From Brachybacterium fresconis (lineage in GTDB: Bacteria; Actinomycetota; Actinomycetes; Actinomycetales; Dermabacteraceae), in NCBI RefSeq assembly GCF_017876515.1, contig NZ_JAGIOC010000001.1, positions 1,860,001 through 1,924,000 of the forward strand: a stretch of DNA of 64,000 nucleotides, given 5' to 3'. Position numbers and translations under genes: made by a program. Positions 42,077-51,494 of this stretch are shown one piece after another (the first letter of the stretch is position 1; every line of letters begins with the position of its first letter). Below the pieces are notes generated by a model. That model did not search any database. It was not told where the DNA came from and saw only the letters and a list, made by a program, of their open reading frames with translations.

Positions 42077-43741
42077 ATGTCCTCCGACCCACCACCGGTT
42101 CCCCCGAGGGCGCTGCCGGCGCTGATCTCCGCGCTGCGGTCCGATCTGCTCGCCGCGCCGTACACGAGCGCGGCGATCGAGGCCCTGCTGGGGCCCGTCG
42201 CATCCGCTGCGCTGGCCCGCGAGAACGCGGTCCCGGCCGATCGCGTGACCGCTGCACTGCTCGATCCCCCCGCGGTGCTGCTGCGGCTGTTCACCCTGGG
42301 CGCCGTGGTGCCGCGCTCGCTGGTGGAGGCGGCCCTGCCCACCCTCGGGGTCGACGGGGCCCTGCACCTGGGGCTGCTCGGGCCCGCCTCCCTGGCCGAT
42401 CCGTACGGCCGGGACGATCATGCCGCCGACGATCCGGACACCCCGCTGCGCGCCCTGATCGACCTGGCCCCCTATGCGGCGAGCGACGACGCGGGCGAGA
42501 TCTCCTGGTGGATCGCCTCGGACCTCTCGGAGCTGGCGACCGGCCGTGCGCTGGGGCCCGAGCACGTCCTCGGCGTTGGCGGCGCGTCGCTGACGCTGGC
42601 GCGGATCACCCCGCGGGAGCAGGTGGGGACGGTGCTGGACCTGGGCTGCGGCGGCGGGATCCAGGCGATGCACGCCTCCCGCCACGCCGATCGCGTGATC
42701 GCCACGGACCTCTCCGCCCGGGCGCTGGACTTCGCCGCCTTCAACGCCGCGCTGAACGGGATCGACCTCGAGCTGCGCCAGGGTTCCCTGCTGGATCCGG
42801 TGGGCGAGGAGAGCTTCGACCTGATCATCTCCAACCCGCCCTTCGTCATCACCCCGCGGGGCCGGCCCCACGGAGGCCACGGGGCCGACGGGGCCGACGG
42901 GGCCGACGGGGCCGGGGCCGACGGCAGCGGGACCGCGACCCCGAGGTGGACCTACCGCGACGGCGGCCGCGCCGGCGACACCCTGCTGGCCGAGCTGCTG
43001 ACCGCCCTGCCCGCGCATCTCGCGCCGGGCGGCCGCGCGGTCCTGCTCGGCAACTGGGAGATCTCCCCCGACGCCGCCTGGGACGAGCACCCGCGGTCCT
43101 GGCTCGAGCCCGCCGCGGCCGGCGGCGTCGACGCCTGGGTGATCCAGCGCGATCAGGAGGATCCGGCGCAGTACGCGGAGACCTGGGTCCGCGACGGCGG
43201 CGTCACAGACCGCGACCAGCGCTGGTCCGCCCTGGTGTCCGCCTGGCTCGCGGACTTCGCCGACCGCGACGTCGAGGCCGTCGGCTTCGGCTACCTCCTG
43301 CTGCACCGCCCCGACCCGGGCCTCTCCGCCTCCCGCCGCGGCGTGCTGCGCACCGAGGTCGCCACCGGCACCGGCACGGGATCGCCGGCCGCCCATCTCG
43401 CCGCCGGTCTCACGGCGCTCGATGTCCTCGCGGGCCTGGACGACGAGGCCCTCGCGACGCGCCGCCTCGTGCGCGCCGAGGACGTCGTCGAGCGCCGCCA
43501 TCTGACGCCGGGTGCCTGGGATCCGATGCTGATCGAGCTGGTCCAGGGAGCGGGCCTCGCCCGCGTGGTCCGCGCCGATCAGATGCTGGCCGCGACCGTC
43601 GGCGCCCTGGACGGCACCCTCACCGTCGGCCAGGTCGTCGCCGCGGTGTGCGCCCTGACCGATGCCGACCCCGACGAAGCCCTCGAGCAGGTGCTGCCGA
43701 TCCTGCGCGACCTCGTCCTCACATCGATGGTGACCCTGTGA
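42077..43741 (+). CDS. class I SAM-dependent methyltransferase (HemK/RsmC-like)
   Basis: A 554-residue protein. A central methyltransferase fold has motif I VLDLGCGGGIQAMHASRHA at about residue 190 and the NPPF catalytic motif (IISNPPFVIT), the mark of amino-group methylation of RNA, DNA or glutamine. A Gly/Ala/Asp-rich insertion follows NPPF. N- and C-terminal domains are of unknown function. It overlaps the PAP2 gene by 4 bp and is divergent from the helicase. Confidence 0.85.
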   Translation: MSSDPPPVPPRALPALISALRSDLLAAPYTSAAIEALLGPVASAALARENAVPADRVTAALLDPPAVLLRLFTLGAVVPRSLVEAALPTLGVDGALHLGLLGPASLADPYGRDDHAADDPDTPLRALIDLAPYAASDDAGEISWWIASDLSELATGRALGPEHVLGVGGASLTLARITPREQVGTVLDLGCGGGIQAMHASRHADRVIATDLSARALDFAAFNAALNGIDLELRQGSLLDPVGEESFDLIISNPPFVITPRGRPHGGHGADGADGADGAGADGSGTATPRWTYRDGGRAGDTLLAELLTALPAHLAPGGRAVLLGNWEISPDAAWDEHPRSWLEPAAAGGVDAWVIQRDQEDPAQYAETWVRDGGVTDRDQRWSALVSAWLADFADRDVEAVGFGYLLLHRPDPGLSASRRGVLRTEVATGTGTGSPAAHLAAGLTALDVLAGLDDEALATRRLVRAEDVVERRHLTPGAWDPMLIELVQGAGLARVVRADQMLAATVGALDGTLTVGQVVAAVCALTDADPDEALEQVLPILRDLVLTSMVTL

Positions 43742-44730
43742 ACGATTCCCTCGAGAACCCAGCCGCCCCACGGTCACTGCGCCCCCGCGGCGCGACGGCC
43801 CGGCCGCTGCTGTCCCTGCTGGCCGCGGCCGCCTGCGCCGTCCTGCTCATGCTGCTGGCCCGCACCGCGGTCGGCATGGCGAGCGGGCAGCGGCTGGACC
43901 AGCTGATCCTCTCGGGAGCTCAGGACTACGAGGGGACCCTGGCCCAGTACGCGGCGACCGCCGTGGGGACCGTGAGCTTCCCGGTGATGGCCGGGCTGCT
44001 CGCGGCCGCCGTCGTGCTGGTGCTGCTGCGCCGACGCCTGGCCCTGCTGCTCCCGCTGGGTCTGCTGGTGGTCGGCGCGAACCTCACCACCCAGATCCTC
44101 AAGCACCTGGTGGTCTCCCGGGAGGCGCTGGGCCCGGGCATCGACATCACCCCGAACTCCTTCCCCTCCGGGCACACCACCCTGGCCGCGGCGGCCACGA
44201 TCGCCGTGGTGCTCGCCTCCGGCCGGGGGCGCGTGGTCCTGGCCCCGCTGGGCGCGGTGTGGACCGCCGCGGCGGGCATCGGCACCCTGGTGCTGGGCTG
44301 GCACCGGCCCAGCGACGTGATCGGTGCGATCGTGATCGTCGCCGCCTGGACCTTCCTGGTCCTGTTCCTCGACGGGCTGCACACCCGCCACCGTCTCGGC
44401 CGGGCCACGCCGCCTCCGGGGCACGGACGACGTCGCCGCGGCGGCGCAGAGTCCTCCGGAGGACGGCCGCGCCGTCTGCGCATGTCCCCGGCCGACGCGG
44501 TGGTCGCCGTGCTGCTCGGCCTGGCGGGGGTGGCGGGGCTTGCCTACGGCGGGTTCCAGCTGTCCTCCCTGCAGCTGCCGCTGGATCTCGAGGACGTCGC
44601 CCAGCAGCAGGGTTCCTTCGTCGCCATGGCCGCCCTGATCGGTGGCGGCACCACCGCGTGGATGGCATTGGTGCTCGTGCTGCGCACGCCGATCTCACAC
44701 AGGAGCCGCTCCGGCGACCGTGTACCGTGA
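43738..44730 (+). CDS. PAP2-family membrane phosphatase
   Basis: A 330-residue membrane protein. The phosphatase signature is split as KHLVVSREALGPG, PSGHTTLAAA (about residue 141) and GWHRPSDVIGA (about residue 187), a PAP2/phosphatidic-acid-phosphatase core with six helices. After a basic linker come two further helices near the C-terminus, probably an added domain. It may dephosphorylate a lipid such as undecaprenyl diphosphate. GTG start coupled to the gene before (GTGA). Confidence 0.88.
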   Translation: MNDSLENPAAPRSLRPRGATARPLLSLLAAAACAVLLMLLARTAVGMASGQRLDQLILSGAQDYEGTLAQYAATAVGTVSFPVMAGLLAAAVVLVLLRRRLALLLPLGLLVVGANLTTQILKHLVVSREALGPGIDITPNSFPSGHTTLAAAATIAVVLASGRGRVVLAPLGAVWTAAAGIGTLVLGWHRPSDVIGAIVIVAAWTFLVLFLDGLHTRHRLGRATPPPGHGRRRRGGAESSGGRPRRLRMSPADAVVAVLLGLAGVAGLAYGGFQLSSLQLPLDLEDVAQQQGSFVAMAALIGGGTTAWMALVLVLRTPISHRSRSGDRVP

Positions 44731-44832
44731 GCAATCGCCGAGCGCTCGGACGAGCCCGGCGGACCCCGGACCACGGCATTCAGCTACGGCGGACGGGCCG
44801 CGACGCGACGCGGCGAGGAAGGACATATCAAC

Positions 44833-47574
44833 GTGACTGGCGGACGGCATCTGGTGATCGTCGAGTCCCCGGCGAAGGCCCGCACGATCGGGCGCTACCT
44901 GGGCGACGACTTCATCGTCCAGGCTTCGGTCGGACATATCCGAGACATCCCGGTGCCCCGTGACCTGCCGGCGGATATGAAGAAGGGTCCCTACGGGCGG
45001 TTCGGCGTGGACGTCGAGGACGGCTTCGACCCGTACTACATCGTCAGCCCCGACAAGAAGAAGACCGTCGCGGACCTGAAGAAGGCCCTCAAGGAGGCCG
45101 ACACCCTCTACCTCGCCACGGATGAGGACCGCGAGGGTGAGGCGATCGCCTGGCACCTGCTGGAGACCCTCAAGCCCAAGAAGTCCCTGCCGGTCAAGCG
45201 CATGGTCTTCCACGAGATCACCAAGGACGCGATCCAGGCGGCGCTGGAGAACACCCGCGAGATCGACTCCCACCTGGTCGACGCGCAGGAGACGCGGCGG
45301 ATCCTGGATCGACTGGTCGGCTTCGAGCTGTCGCCCGTGCTGTGGCGCAAGATCAAGCCGTCCCTGTCGGCCGGCCGGGTGCAGTCGGTCGCGACGCGCC
45401 TCGTGGTCGAGCGCGAGCGGGAGCGGATGGCCTTCGTCCCCGCCGACTACTGGGACGTGACCGGCACCTTCGCCGCCGAGACCGGCCAGTTCAGCGCGAA
45501 GATCTCCACCGTCGACGGCTCCCGCGTCGCCACCGGCTCCGACTTCGCCGACGACGGCACGCTGAAGCCGAAAGCCAAGACCGCCGCCGTCCTGACCGAG
45601 GAGTCCACGAAGACCCTGGTCGAAGCGCTGACCGACGCTCCGGCCGAGGTCGCCGCGCTGGAGTCCAAGCCGTACACGCGCCGGCCGGCCGCACCGTTCA
45701 CCACCTCCTCGCTGCAGCAGGAGGCCTCCCGCAAGCTGCGCCTGGGGGCCCGCCAGGCGATGCGAGTGGCGCAGTCGCTGTACGAGAACGGCTACATCAC
45801 CTACATGCGTACCGATTCGGTCACGCTCTCCGGGGAAGCGATCAAGGCCTCCCGCGGCCAGGCCGCCGAGCTGTACGGCTCCCAGTACGTGCCGGACAAG
45901 CCGCGCTACTACCAGACCAAGTCCCAGAGCGCTCAGGAGGCGCACGAGGCGATCCGCCCCGCCGGGGACCGCTTCCGCACCCCGGCCGACGTGGCCGGGC
46001 AGCTCTCGGGCGACGAGTTCCGCCTCTACGAGCTGATCTGGAAGCGCACCGTCGCCTCGCAGATGGCCGACGCCAAGGGCACCACCTCCACCGTCGAGCT
46101 CTCGCTCGAGCAGTCCGGCCGCACCGCGACCTTCCGCGCCGCCGGCACCGTGATCACCTTCCGCGGCTTCCTGGCCGCCTACGAGGAGGGGCGCGACGCC
46201 AGCCGCTACGGCAACGACGACTCCGGCGACAAGCGCCTGCCGCAGATGGAGGAGGGCCAGCAGCTCGACACCCGCGAGCTGACCCCCGACGGCCACACCA
46301 CGACACCTCCCCCGCGCTACACCGAGGCCTCGCTGGTGCGGGCGCTGGAGGAGCGCGGCATCGGCCGTCCCTCGACCTACGCCTCCACCGTCGCGACGGT
46401 GCAGGATCGCGGCTACGTGCTGCGCCGGGGCAGCGCCCTGGTGCCCAGCTGGACCGCCTTCGCCGTGGTGCGCCTGCTGGAGGAGCACTTCGGGGCGTTC
46501 GTCGACTACGACTTCACCGCCCAGATGGAGCAGCAGCTGGACCGCATGGCCCAGGGCGAGCTGGGCCGCAAGGAGTACCTCGAGGAGTTCTACCGCGGGG
46601 ACGGCGAGAACGGCCCCATCGGGCTCAAGCGCATGGTCGACGACCTGGGCGACATCGACGCCCGGGCGATCAACAGCATCGAGATCGGCGAGGGCATCAC
46701 GCTGCGCGTGGGCCGCTACGGCGCCTATGTCGAACGCGCGGCGCGCGACGAGAACGGTGAGCTCATCGAGGGCGCGACCCCGCAGCGCTCCTCGGTCTCC
46801 GACGAGGTCGCCCCCGACGAGCTGACCGTCGCCAAGGCCCAGGAGATGCTGGAGCGGGCCAAGGACGACGGGCGGGTGCTGGGCACCGATCCGGAGACCG
46901 GGCACGAGGTCGTCGCCAAGGACGGTCGTTTCGGTCCCTATGTCACCGAGGTCCTGCCGGAGATCGAGGGCGACAAGACCCCGAAGTCCAAGAAGCCCAA
47001 GCCGCGCACCGGCTCGCTGCTGACGTCGATGGACCTGGCCACCGTCACCCTCGAGGACGCTCTGAAGCTGCTGAGCCTGCCGCGCGTGGTCGGCACCACC
47101 GAGGACGGCACCGATGTCACGGCGCAGAACGGCCGCTACGGCCCGTACCTCAAGAAGGGCACGGACTCCCGCTCGCTGGAGACCGAGGACCAGATCTTCT
47201 CCATCACGATGGAGGAGGCCGAGAAGCTCTACGCCCAGCCCAAGACGCGGGGGCGGGCCGCCGCCAAGCCGCCGCTGAAGGAGCTCGGCACCGACCCGAC
47301 CAGCGAGAAGCCGATCGTGATCAAGGACGGCCGCTTCGGCCCGTACATCACCGACGGCGCCACGAACGTCTCGCTGCGCTCCACGGAGAGCGTCGAGGAG
47401 ATCACCGAGAAGGTGGCGATCGAGAAGCTCGCGGACAAGCGCGCGAAGGGTCCGGCGAAGAAGAAGGCCCCCGCCAAGCGCACCACCACGCGCTCGAAGA
47501 GCTCGACCGCGACGAAGAGCTCGACCGCGTCGAAGAGCTCGACCGCGTCGAAGAGCTCGACCGCGAAGAAGTGA
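44833..47574 (+). CDS. topA: DNA topoisomerase I
   Basis: A 913-residue type IA topoisomerase that relaxes negative supercoils. The Toprim domain begins HLVIVESPAKARTIGRYLG and includes LATDEDREGEAIAWHL. The active-site Tyr is in YITYMRTDSVTL at about residue 324. Actinobacterial repeat domains replace zinc fingers (several ...DGRFGPYVT/I.. and NGRYGPYLK units). The tail is Lys-rich with KSSTASKSSTASK repeats, which in actinobacterial enzymes aids processivity. GTG start. Confidence 0.96.
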   Translation: MTGGRHLVIVESPAKARTIGRYLGDDFIVQASVGHIRDIPVPRDLPADMKKGPYGRFGVDVEDGFDPYYIVSPDKKKTVADLKKALKEADTLYLATDEDREGEAIAWHLLETLKPKKSLPVKRMVFHEITKDAIQAALENTREIDSHLVDAQETRRILDRLVGFELSPVLWRKIKPSLSAGRVQSVATRLVVERERERMAFVPADYWDVTGTFAAETGQFSAKISTVDGSRVATGSDFADDGTLKPKAKTAAVLTEESTKTLVEALTDAPAEVAALESKPYTRRPAAPFTTSSLQQEASRKLRLGARQAMRVAQSLYENGYITYMRTDSVTLSGEAIKASRGQAAELYGSQYVPDKPRYYQTKSQSAQEAHEAIRPAGDRFRTPADVAGQLSGDEFRLYELIWKRTVASQMADAKGTTSTVELSLEQSGRTATFRAAGTVITFRGFLAAYEEGRDASRYGNDDSGDKRLPQMEEGQQLDTRELTPDGHTTTPPPRYTEASLVRALEERGIGRPSTYASTVATVQDRGYVLRRGSALVPSWTAFAVVRLLEEHFGAFVDYDFTAQMEQQLDRMAQGELGRKEYLEEFYRGDGENGPIGLKRMVDDLGDIDARAINSIEIGEGITLRVGRYGAYVERAARDENGELIEGATPQRSSVSDEVAPDELTVAKAQEMLERAKDDGRVLGTDPETGHEVVAKDGRFGPYVTEVLPEIEGDKTPKSKKPKPRTGSLLTSMDLATVTLEDALKLLSLPRVVGTTEDGTDVTAQNGRYGPYLKKGTDSRSLETEDQIFSITMEEAEKLYAQPKTRGRAAAKPPLKELGTDPTSEKPIVIKDGRFGPYITDGATNVSLRSTESVEEITEKVAIEKLADKRAKGPAKKKAPAKRTTTRSKSSTATKSSTASKSSTASKSSTAKK
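47495..47571 (+). repeat. tandem repeats in the topA 3' end
   Basis: An 18-bp unit containing AAGAGCTCGACCGCG is repeated four times, encoding the KSSTAS repeats of the basic tail. Copy number may vary between strains. Confidence 0.75.
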
Positions 47575-47605
47575 GTCGCGTCGGCGCCTGACGGGCCGCA
47601 CCGAC

Positions 47606-47651
47606 CACGAGAACGGGGCACGGACCACCAGGTCCATGCCCCGTCCTCGTG
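47606..47651 (+). terminator. terminator after topA
   Basis: CACGAG-AACGGGGCA pairs with TGCCCCGT-CCTCGTG across a loop with a minor GGACC/GGTCC stem. It lies 32 bp after the topA stop. Confidence 0.75.
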
Positions 47652-47956
47652 CCACCCGGCCGCTCCCCTGTCGGCCGCTCGCCATCCGCCGGCCCCCGGC
47701 CGCCGACGACGTCCTCGCGGGCGCGCACCATGCCTCGTGTCGAGCGCACCGGCCGCCTCGCACACCCCTTCTCGGTTTCGGACAAAACGGTCGCATGCGC
47801 GTATGCTTCGAGAACTGGACCACTCCGGTCGCATCCACGCATGCCAGGTCACAAGGCGGCATCGACGACGAGCCGCGTCGCCCCGGACGTTCCCCGCCGA
47901 CGCGACCGGCCTAGAGTGTGACCAGGAGCTCGCCTCTGACTCACGAAGGAGTGATC
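47652..47956. other. gap before the sugar transporter operon
   Basis: About 300 bp with no credible gene. It presumably holds the operon promoter and sugar-responsive operator; no clear operator dyad was seen. An AAGGAG site precedes the next ATG. Confidence 0.4.
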
Positions 47957-49303
47957 ATGAATCGACGTCTCAGTCGGCGTGCGGTCATGTCCGGGGCCGC
48001 CGCCACCGCGGCCCTGGGGATGTCCGGTTGCCTGCAGAACCCCGATCCGGCCGGCGGAGGCGGTGGTGGCACGGTCGAGCGCTACACCCCCGGGGACACT
48101 CCCGGCTCGGGCACGGTGAGCATCCTCGGCGCCTTCGGCGGCCAGGAGCGGGACGCCTTCATGGCCTCGCTCGAGGACTTCCAGGCCGATTCCGGCATCA
48201 CCATCGAGTACACACCGGACTCCGACTTCACCAACACCGTCCAGCAGCGCGTGGGGGCGGGAGCCGCCCCGGACATCGCCCTGTTCCCGCAGCCCGGCGG
48301 CATGTTCGACCTCGCCGAACAGGGGACGATCACCCCGATCGACGTGTACCTGGACTACGACCAGCTGAACTCGACCCTGATCCCCGGCTTCCTGGATTCG
48401 GCCCGATTGCAGGGCCGCGTCTACGGCGCCCCGATGCGCATGGCCTGCAAGTCGCTCATCTGGTACCCGAAGAAGGCGTACGAGGAGGGCGGCTACGCCG
48501 ACGAGCCCGCCACCATGCAGGAGCTCTACCAGATCACCGACCAGATGAAGGCCGACGGCATCACGCCGTGGTCCGACGGCTGGGGCGCCGACCAGGCGAC
48601 CGGCTGGGTGGGCACGGATTGGATCGAGGAGTTCATGCTCCGCGTCCACGGTCCCGTGGTCTACGACGACTGGGTCAAGCACCGCATGCCCTTCAACGCG
48701 AAGGAGGTCGTGGAGGTCTTCGATCTCGTCGGAGACCTGCTGAAGACCGAGGGCAACGTGCTCGGCGGCACCGACGCCATCATCAGCACCCCCTTCTCGG
48801 AGGCACCGCTGCCGCTGTTCGACGACCCGCCGAAGGCGATGCTCGTGCGCCAGGGCAACTTCGTCACCGGCTTCTTCCCCGAGGACGTCCAGGCGAACAT
48901 GGACGAGGAGGTCGGCGTGTACGCCATGCCCACCTGGGAGGGCGGCTTCGACGGCCAGCCGATCCTGGGCGGCGGCGACCTCGCCACCCTGTTCACCCTC
49001 AACGACGACACGGTGAAGGTCATGGAGTTCCTGACCTCCGACAAGTTCGGCGGCGAATGGGCGGAGGCGGGCGGCTGGCTGAGCCCCCACCGCACCTTCG
49101 ACCAGTCTCTGTACTCCTCCGAGATCACCCGGCAGATCGCCGAGATCGCCTCGGAGGCGGCGGCCTTCCGCTACGACGGCTCGGACCTGATGCCGACGGC
49201 CGTGGGCGCCGGGTCCTTCTGGAAGGGCATGGTCGAGTGGCTGCAGGGCGCGAAGACCTCTCAGGAGGTCTGCGACGAGATCGAGAACGGGTGGCCGAAG
49301 TGA
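47957..49303 (+). CDS. ABC transporter sugar-binding lipoprotein
   Basis: A 448-residue family-1 extracellular solute-binding protein. The signal is RRLSRRAVMSGAAA and the lipobox GMSGC, followed by a Gly-rich linker. The mature fold has YTPDSDFTNTVQQRVGAGAAPDIALFPQPG, as in carbohydrate-binding members. The twin Arg suggests Tat export. It is the first gene of a three-gene importer with no ATPase nearby, so a shared MsiK-type ATPase is likely. Confidence 0.88.
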   Translation: MNRRLSRRAVMSGAAATAALGMSGCLQNPDPAGGGGGGTVERYTPGDTPGSGTVSILGAFGGQERDAFMASLEDFQADSGITIEYTPDSDFTNTVQQRVGAGAAPDIALFPQPGGMFDLAEQGTITPIDVYLDYDQLNSTLIPGFLDSARLQGRVYGAPMRMACKSLIWYPKKAYEEGGYADEPATMQELYQITDQMKADGITPWSDGWGADQATGWVGTDWIEEFMLRVHGPVVYDDWVKHRMPFNAKEVVEVFDLVGDLLKTEGNVLGGTDAIISTPFSEAPLPLFDDPPKAMLVRQGNFVTGFFPEDVQANMDEEVGVYAMPTWEGGFDGQPILGGGDLATLFTLNDDTVKVMEFLTSDKFGGEWAEAGGWLSPHRTFDQSLYSSEITRQIAEIASEAAAFRYDGSDLMPTAVGAGSFWKGMVEWLQGAKTSQEVCDEIENGWPK

Positions 49304-50463
49304 CCACCGCGACGCAGACCCACAAGGGTCCGCAGGCTCCGCCTCCCGCGGAGGACCACGAGAAGAAGCACGGCACCGCGCGCCCCGCGCGCGTGCTCGT
49401 CGGAGCCGTCGGCATGGCGGTCACCGCCTGGTTCGTGTGCAACGCGTTCCTCGCCTTCGCCTACTACCCGCAGTGGTTCGCGAACTCCGGGATCCTCATC
49501 GGCCTGCTGGGCCTGATCCTCGGCATCGGCGGCTCGGTGGTGTTCTTCCTCTTTTTGAACATCTGCATCGAGGGCTTCCCCGCGCGGTTCTCCGCCGGGC
49601 TCATCCCCTACGCATTCCTGCTGCCGGGGTTCAGCCTGATCGGCATCTTCCTGCTCTACCCGACGGTGCAGACGATCGTGTACTCCTTCGCGAACGACGA
49701 TTCGACCGCCTGGGTGGGGCTGGACAACTACCGGGCGATCTTCTCCAGCGGCCACTTCTGGTCCACCCTGCTGAACAACTTCCTGTGGATCCTCATCGTC
49801 CCGGTGGTCACGGTCGCCTTCGGCCTCGCCGTCGCGGTGCTGGCCGACAAGCTCTCCCCCGCCGGGGAGAACGCGGCGAAGTCGATGATCTTCCTGCCGA
49901 TGGCGATCAGCTTCGTCGGCGCGGCGACGATCTGGGCGCTGGTGTACGCCTACAACTCCCCCGGGGAGGCCCAGACGGGCCTGCTCAATGCCATCGTCAC
50001 GACGCTCGGCGGTGATCCTCAGCCCTGGTACCAGATCGACACCGCCCGGCTGAACTCCCTGGCACTGATGGTGATCCTGATCTGGCTGCAGACGGGCTTC
50101 GCGATGGTGCTGATCAGCTCGGCGATCAAGGGTGTCCCCGAGGACACCGTCGAGGCCGGGCGCATGGACGGCGCCAGCGAGATCCGCGTCTTCTGGCAGA
50201 TCGTGTTCCCGCAGGTGCGCCCCACGCTCATCGCCGTGCTGATCACGGTGCTGATCCTGGTGCTGAAGGTCTTCGACCTCATCTACGTCACCACCAACGG
50301 CCTGTACAACTCCGACGTGATCGCGAACCTCTTCTTCCGCAAGCTGTTCACCGATCAGCAGGCCGGGCAGGCCTCGGCCATCGTGGTCGTGCTCCTGATC
50401 CTGGTGGTGCCGATCCTGATCTATCAGGTCAAGAGCTTCAGGCAGCAGGAGGCGAACCGATGA
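49300..50463 (+). CDS. sugar ABC transporter permease (MalF-like)
   Basis: A 387-residue permease. Two helices lie at about residues 30-80, then the conserved permease core with the EAA-loop EDTVEAGRMDGASEIRVFWQI. MalF-like members carry the longer N-terminal part seen here. A GTG at 49300 overlaps the binding-protein stop (GTGA); a GTG three codons earlier is also possible. Confidence 0.9.
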   Translation: MTTATQTHKGPQAPPPAEDHEKKHGTARPARVLVGAVGMAVTAWFVCNAFLAFAYYPQWFANSGILIGLLGLILGIGGSVVFFLFLNICIEGFPARFSAGLIPYAFLLPGFSLIGIFLLYPTVQTIVYSFANDDSTAWVGLDNYRAIFSSGHFWSTLLNNFLWILIVPVVTVAFGLAVAVLADKLSPAGENAAKSMIFLPMAISFVGAATIWALVYAYNSPGEAQTGLLNAIVTTLGGDPQPWYQIDTARLNSLALMVILIWLQTGFAMVLISSAIKGVPEDTVEAGRMDGASEIRVFWQIVFPQVRPTLIAVLITVLILVLKVFDLIYVTTNGLYNSDVIANLFFRKLFTDQQAGQASAIVVVLLILVVPILIYQVKSFRQQEANR

Positions 50464-51338
50464 ACGCGACGGCGAAAGGGACGATGAGAGGGACGATGAG
50501 GGACGGGCGCAAGCGCTCCCCCGTCGCCACCATCGCAATGCCCCTGTTGGCGCTGCTGTGGACGATCCCGACGATCGGTCTGCTGGTGACGAGCTTCCGC
50601 GACCGCGAAGCGGCGGCCTCCACCGGCTGGTGGACGGCCCTGTGGGAAGGCGGCTGGACCTGGGACAACTACGCGCAGGTGCTCACCGATTCATCGGTGA
50701 CCGGCTCGCTGATCAACTCGGTCGTGGTGGCGGTGCCGGCGACGGTGCTGCCGATCATGTTCGCGGCCTTCGCCGCGTACGCGTTCACGTTCATCAACTT
50801 CCCCGGCAAGGACGTGCTGTTCATCATCATCGTCGCGCTGATGGTGGTCCCGATCCAGGTCTCCTTCCAGCCGATGCTGGACCTGCTGGGCCCGCGCGGC
50901 CTGGGGATCAACGGGCAGTTCCTGGCGGTATGGATGCTGCACACCGGCTTCGGCATGCCGCTGGCGGTGTACATCCTGCGCAACTACATGACCACCCTGC
51001 CGGGCTCGGTCGTCGAGAGCGCGAAGATCGACGGGGCCTCGCACTTCCAGACGTTCTGGCGTCTGGTCGCACCGATGTCGTCCCCGGCGATCGCCGCCTT
51101 CGCCACGCTGCAGTTCCTGTGGGTGTGGAACGACCTGCTGATCGCCAAACTGTTCCTGGGCGGCGGGGAGAACAAGACGATCATCGTGAACCTGCAGCAG
51201 ATGCTGGGCACGCAGGGCCAGGGTGCCGAGATCCTGACCGCCGGCGCCTTCATCTCGATGGTGATCCCGATGATCGTGTTCTTCTCCCTGCAGAGGTTCC
51301 TGGTCCGCGGCATGACGGCAGGGTCCGTCAAGGGTTGA
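50460..51338 (+). CDS. sugar ABC transporter permease (MalG-like)
   Basis: A 292-residue permease with six hydrophobic helices and the EAA-loop VVESAKIDGASHFQTFWRLV. It overlaps the first permease by 4 bp. With the binding protein it forms a carbohydrate importer; the sugar is unknown. Confidence 0.9.
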   Translation: MNATAKGTMRGTMRDGRKRSPVATIAMPLLALLWTIPTIGLLVTSFRDREAAASTGWWTALWEGGWTWDNYAQVLTDSSVTGSLINSVVVAVPATVLPIMFAAFAAYAFTFINFPGKDVLFIIIVALMVVPIQVSFQPMLDLLGPRGLGINGQFLAVWMLHTGFGMPLAVYILRNYMTTLPGSVVESAKIDGASHFQTFWRLVAPMSSPAIAAFATLQFLWVWNDLLIAKLFLGGGENKTIIVNLQQMLGTQGQGAEILTAGAFISMVIPMIVFFSLQRFLVRGMTAGSVKG

Positions 51339-51443
51339 TCGACGTCCTTCGTCATGCGGAGCGCGAGCGGTAGGAGATCAGCCGGAAGTCAAGGGATAGG
51401 TCCATGTACTCCGCGGATTCAGCCGACGGCTGACCTTCCTCCA

Positions 51444-51480
51444 CAGCGCCCCCGACACCATCGCGGTGTCGGGGGCGCTG
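51444..51480 (+). terminator. strong hairpin before the dehydrogenase gene
   Basis: A perfect 16-bp stem (CAGCGCCCCCGACACC) with a 5-nt loop. It lies just upstream of the ATG at 51495, so it could end the transporter transcript or act as an attenuator. Confidence 0.7.
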
Positions 51481-51494
51481 GGTAGATTGGACCC

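Noticed and set aside
39763-43737. Very long plus-strand open frame running into the PAP2 gene
   Set aside because: It is the antisense shadow of the helicase and then an out-of-frame shadow of the methyltransferase. Only the part from the GTG at 43738 has real protein character.
44695-47862. 1,055-codon minus-strand frame opposite topA
   Set aside because: Repetitive Gly/Leu/Val/His-rich translation typical of antisense to a high-GC gene; topA is certain on the other strand.
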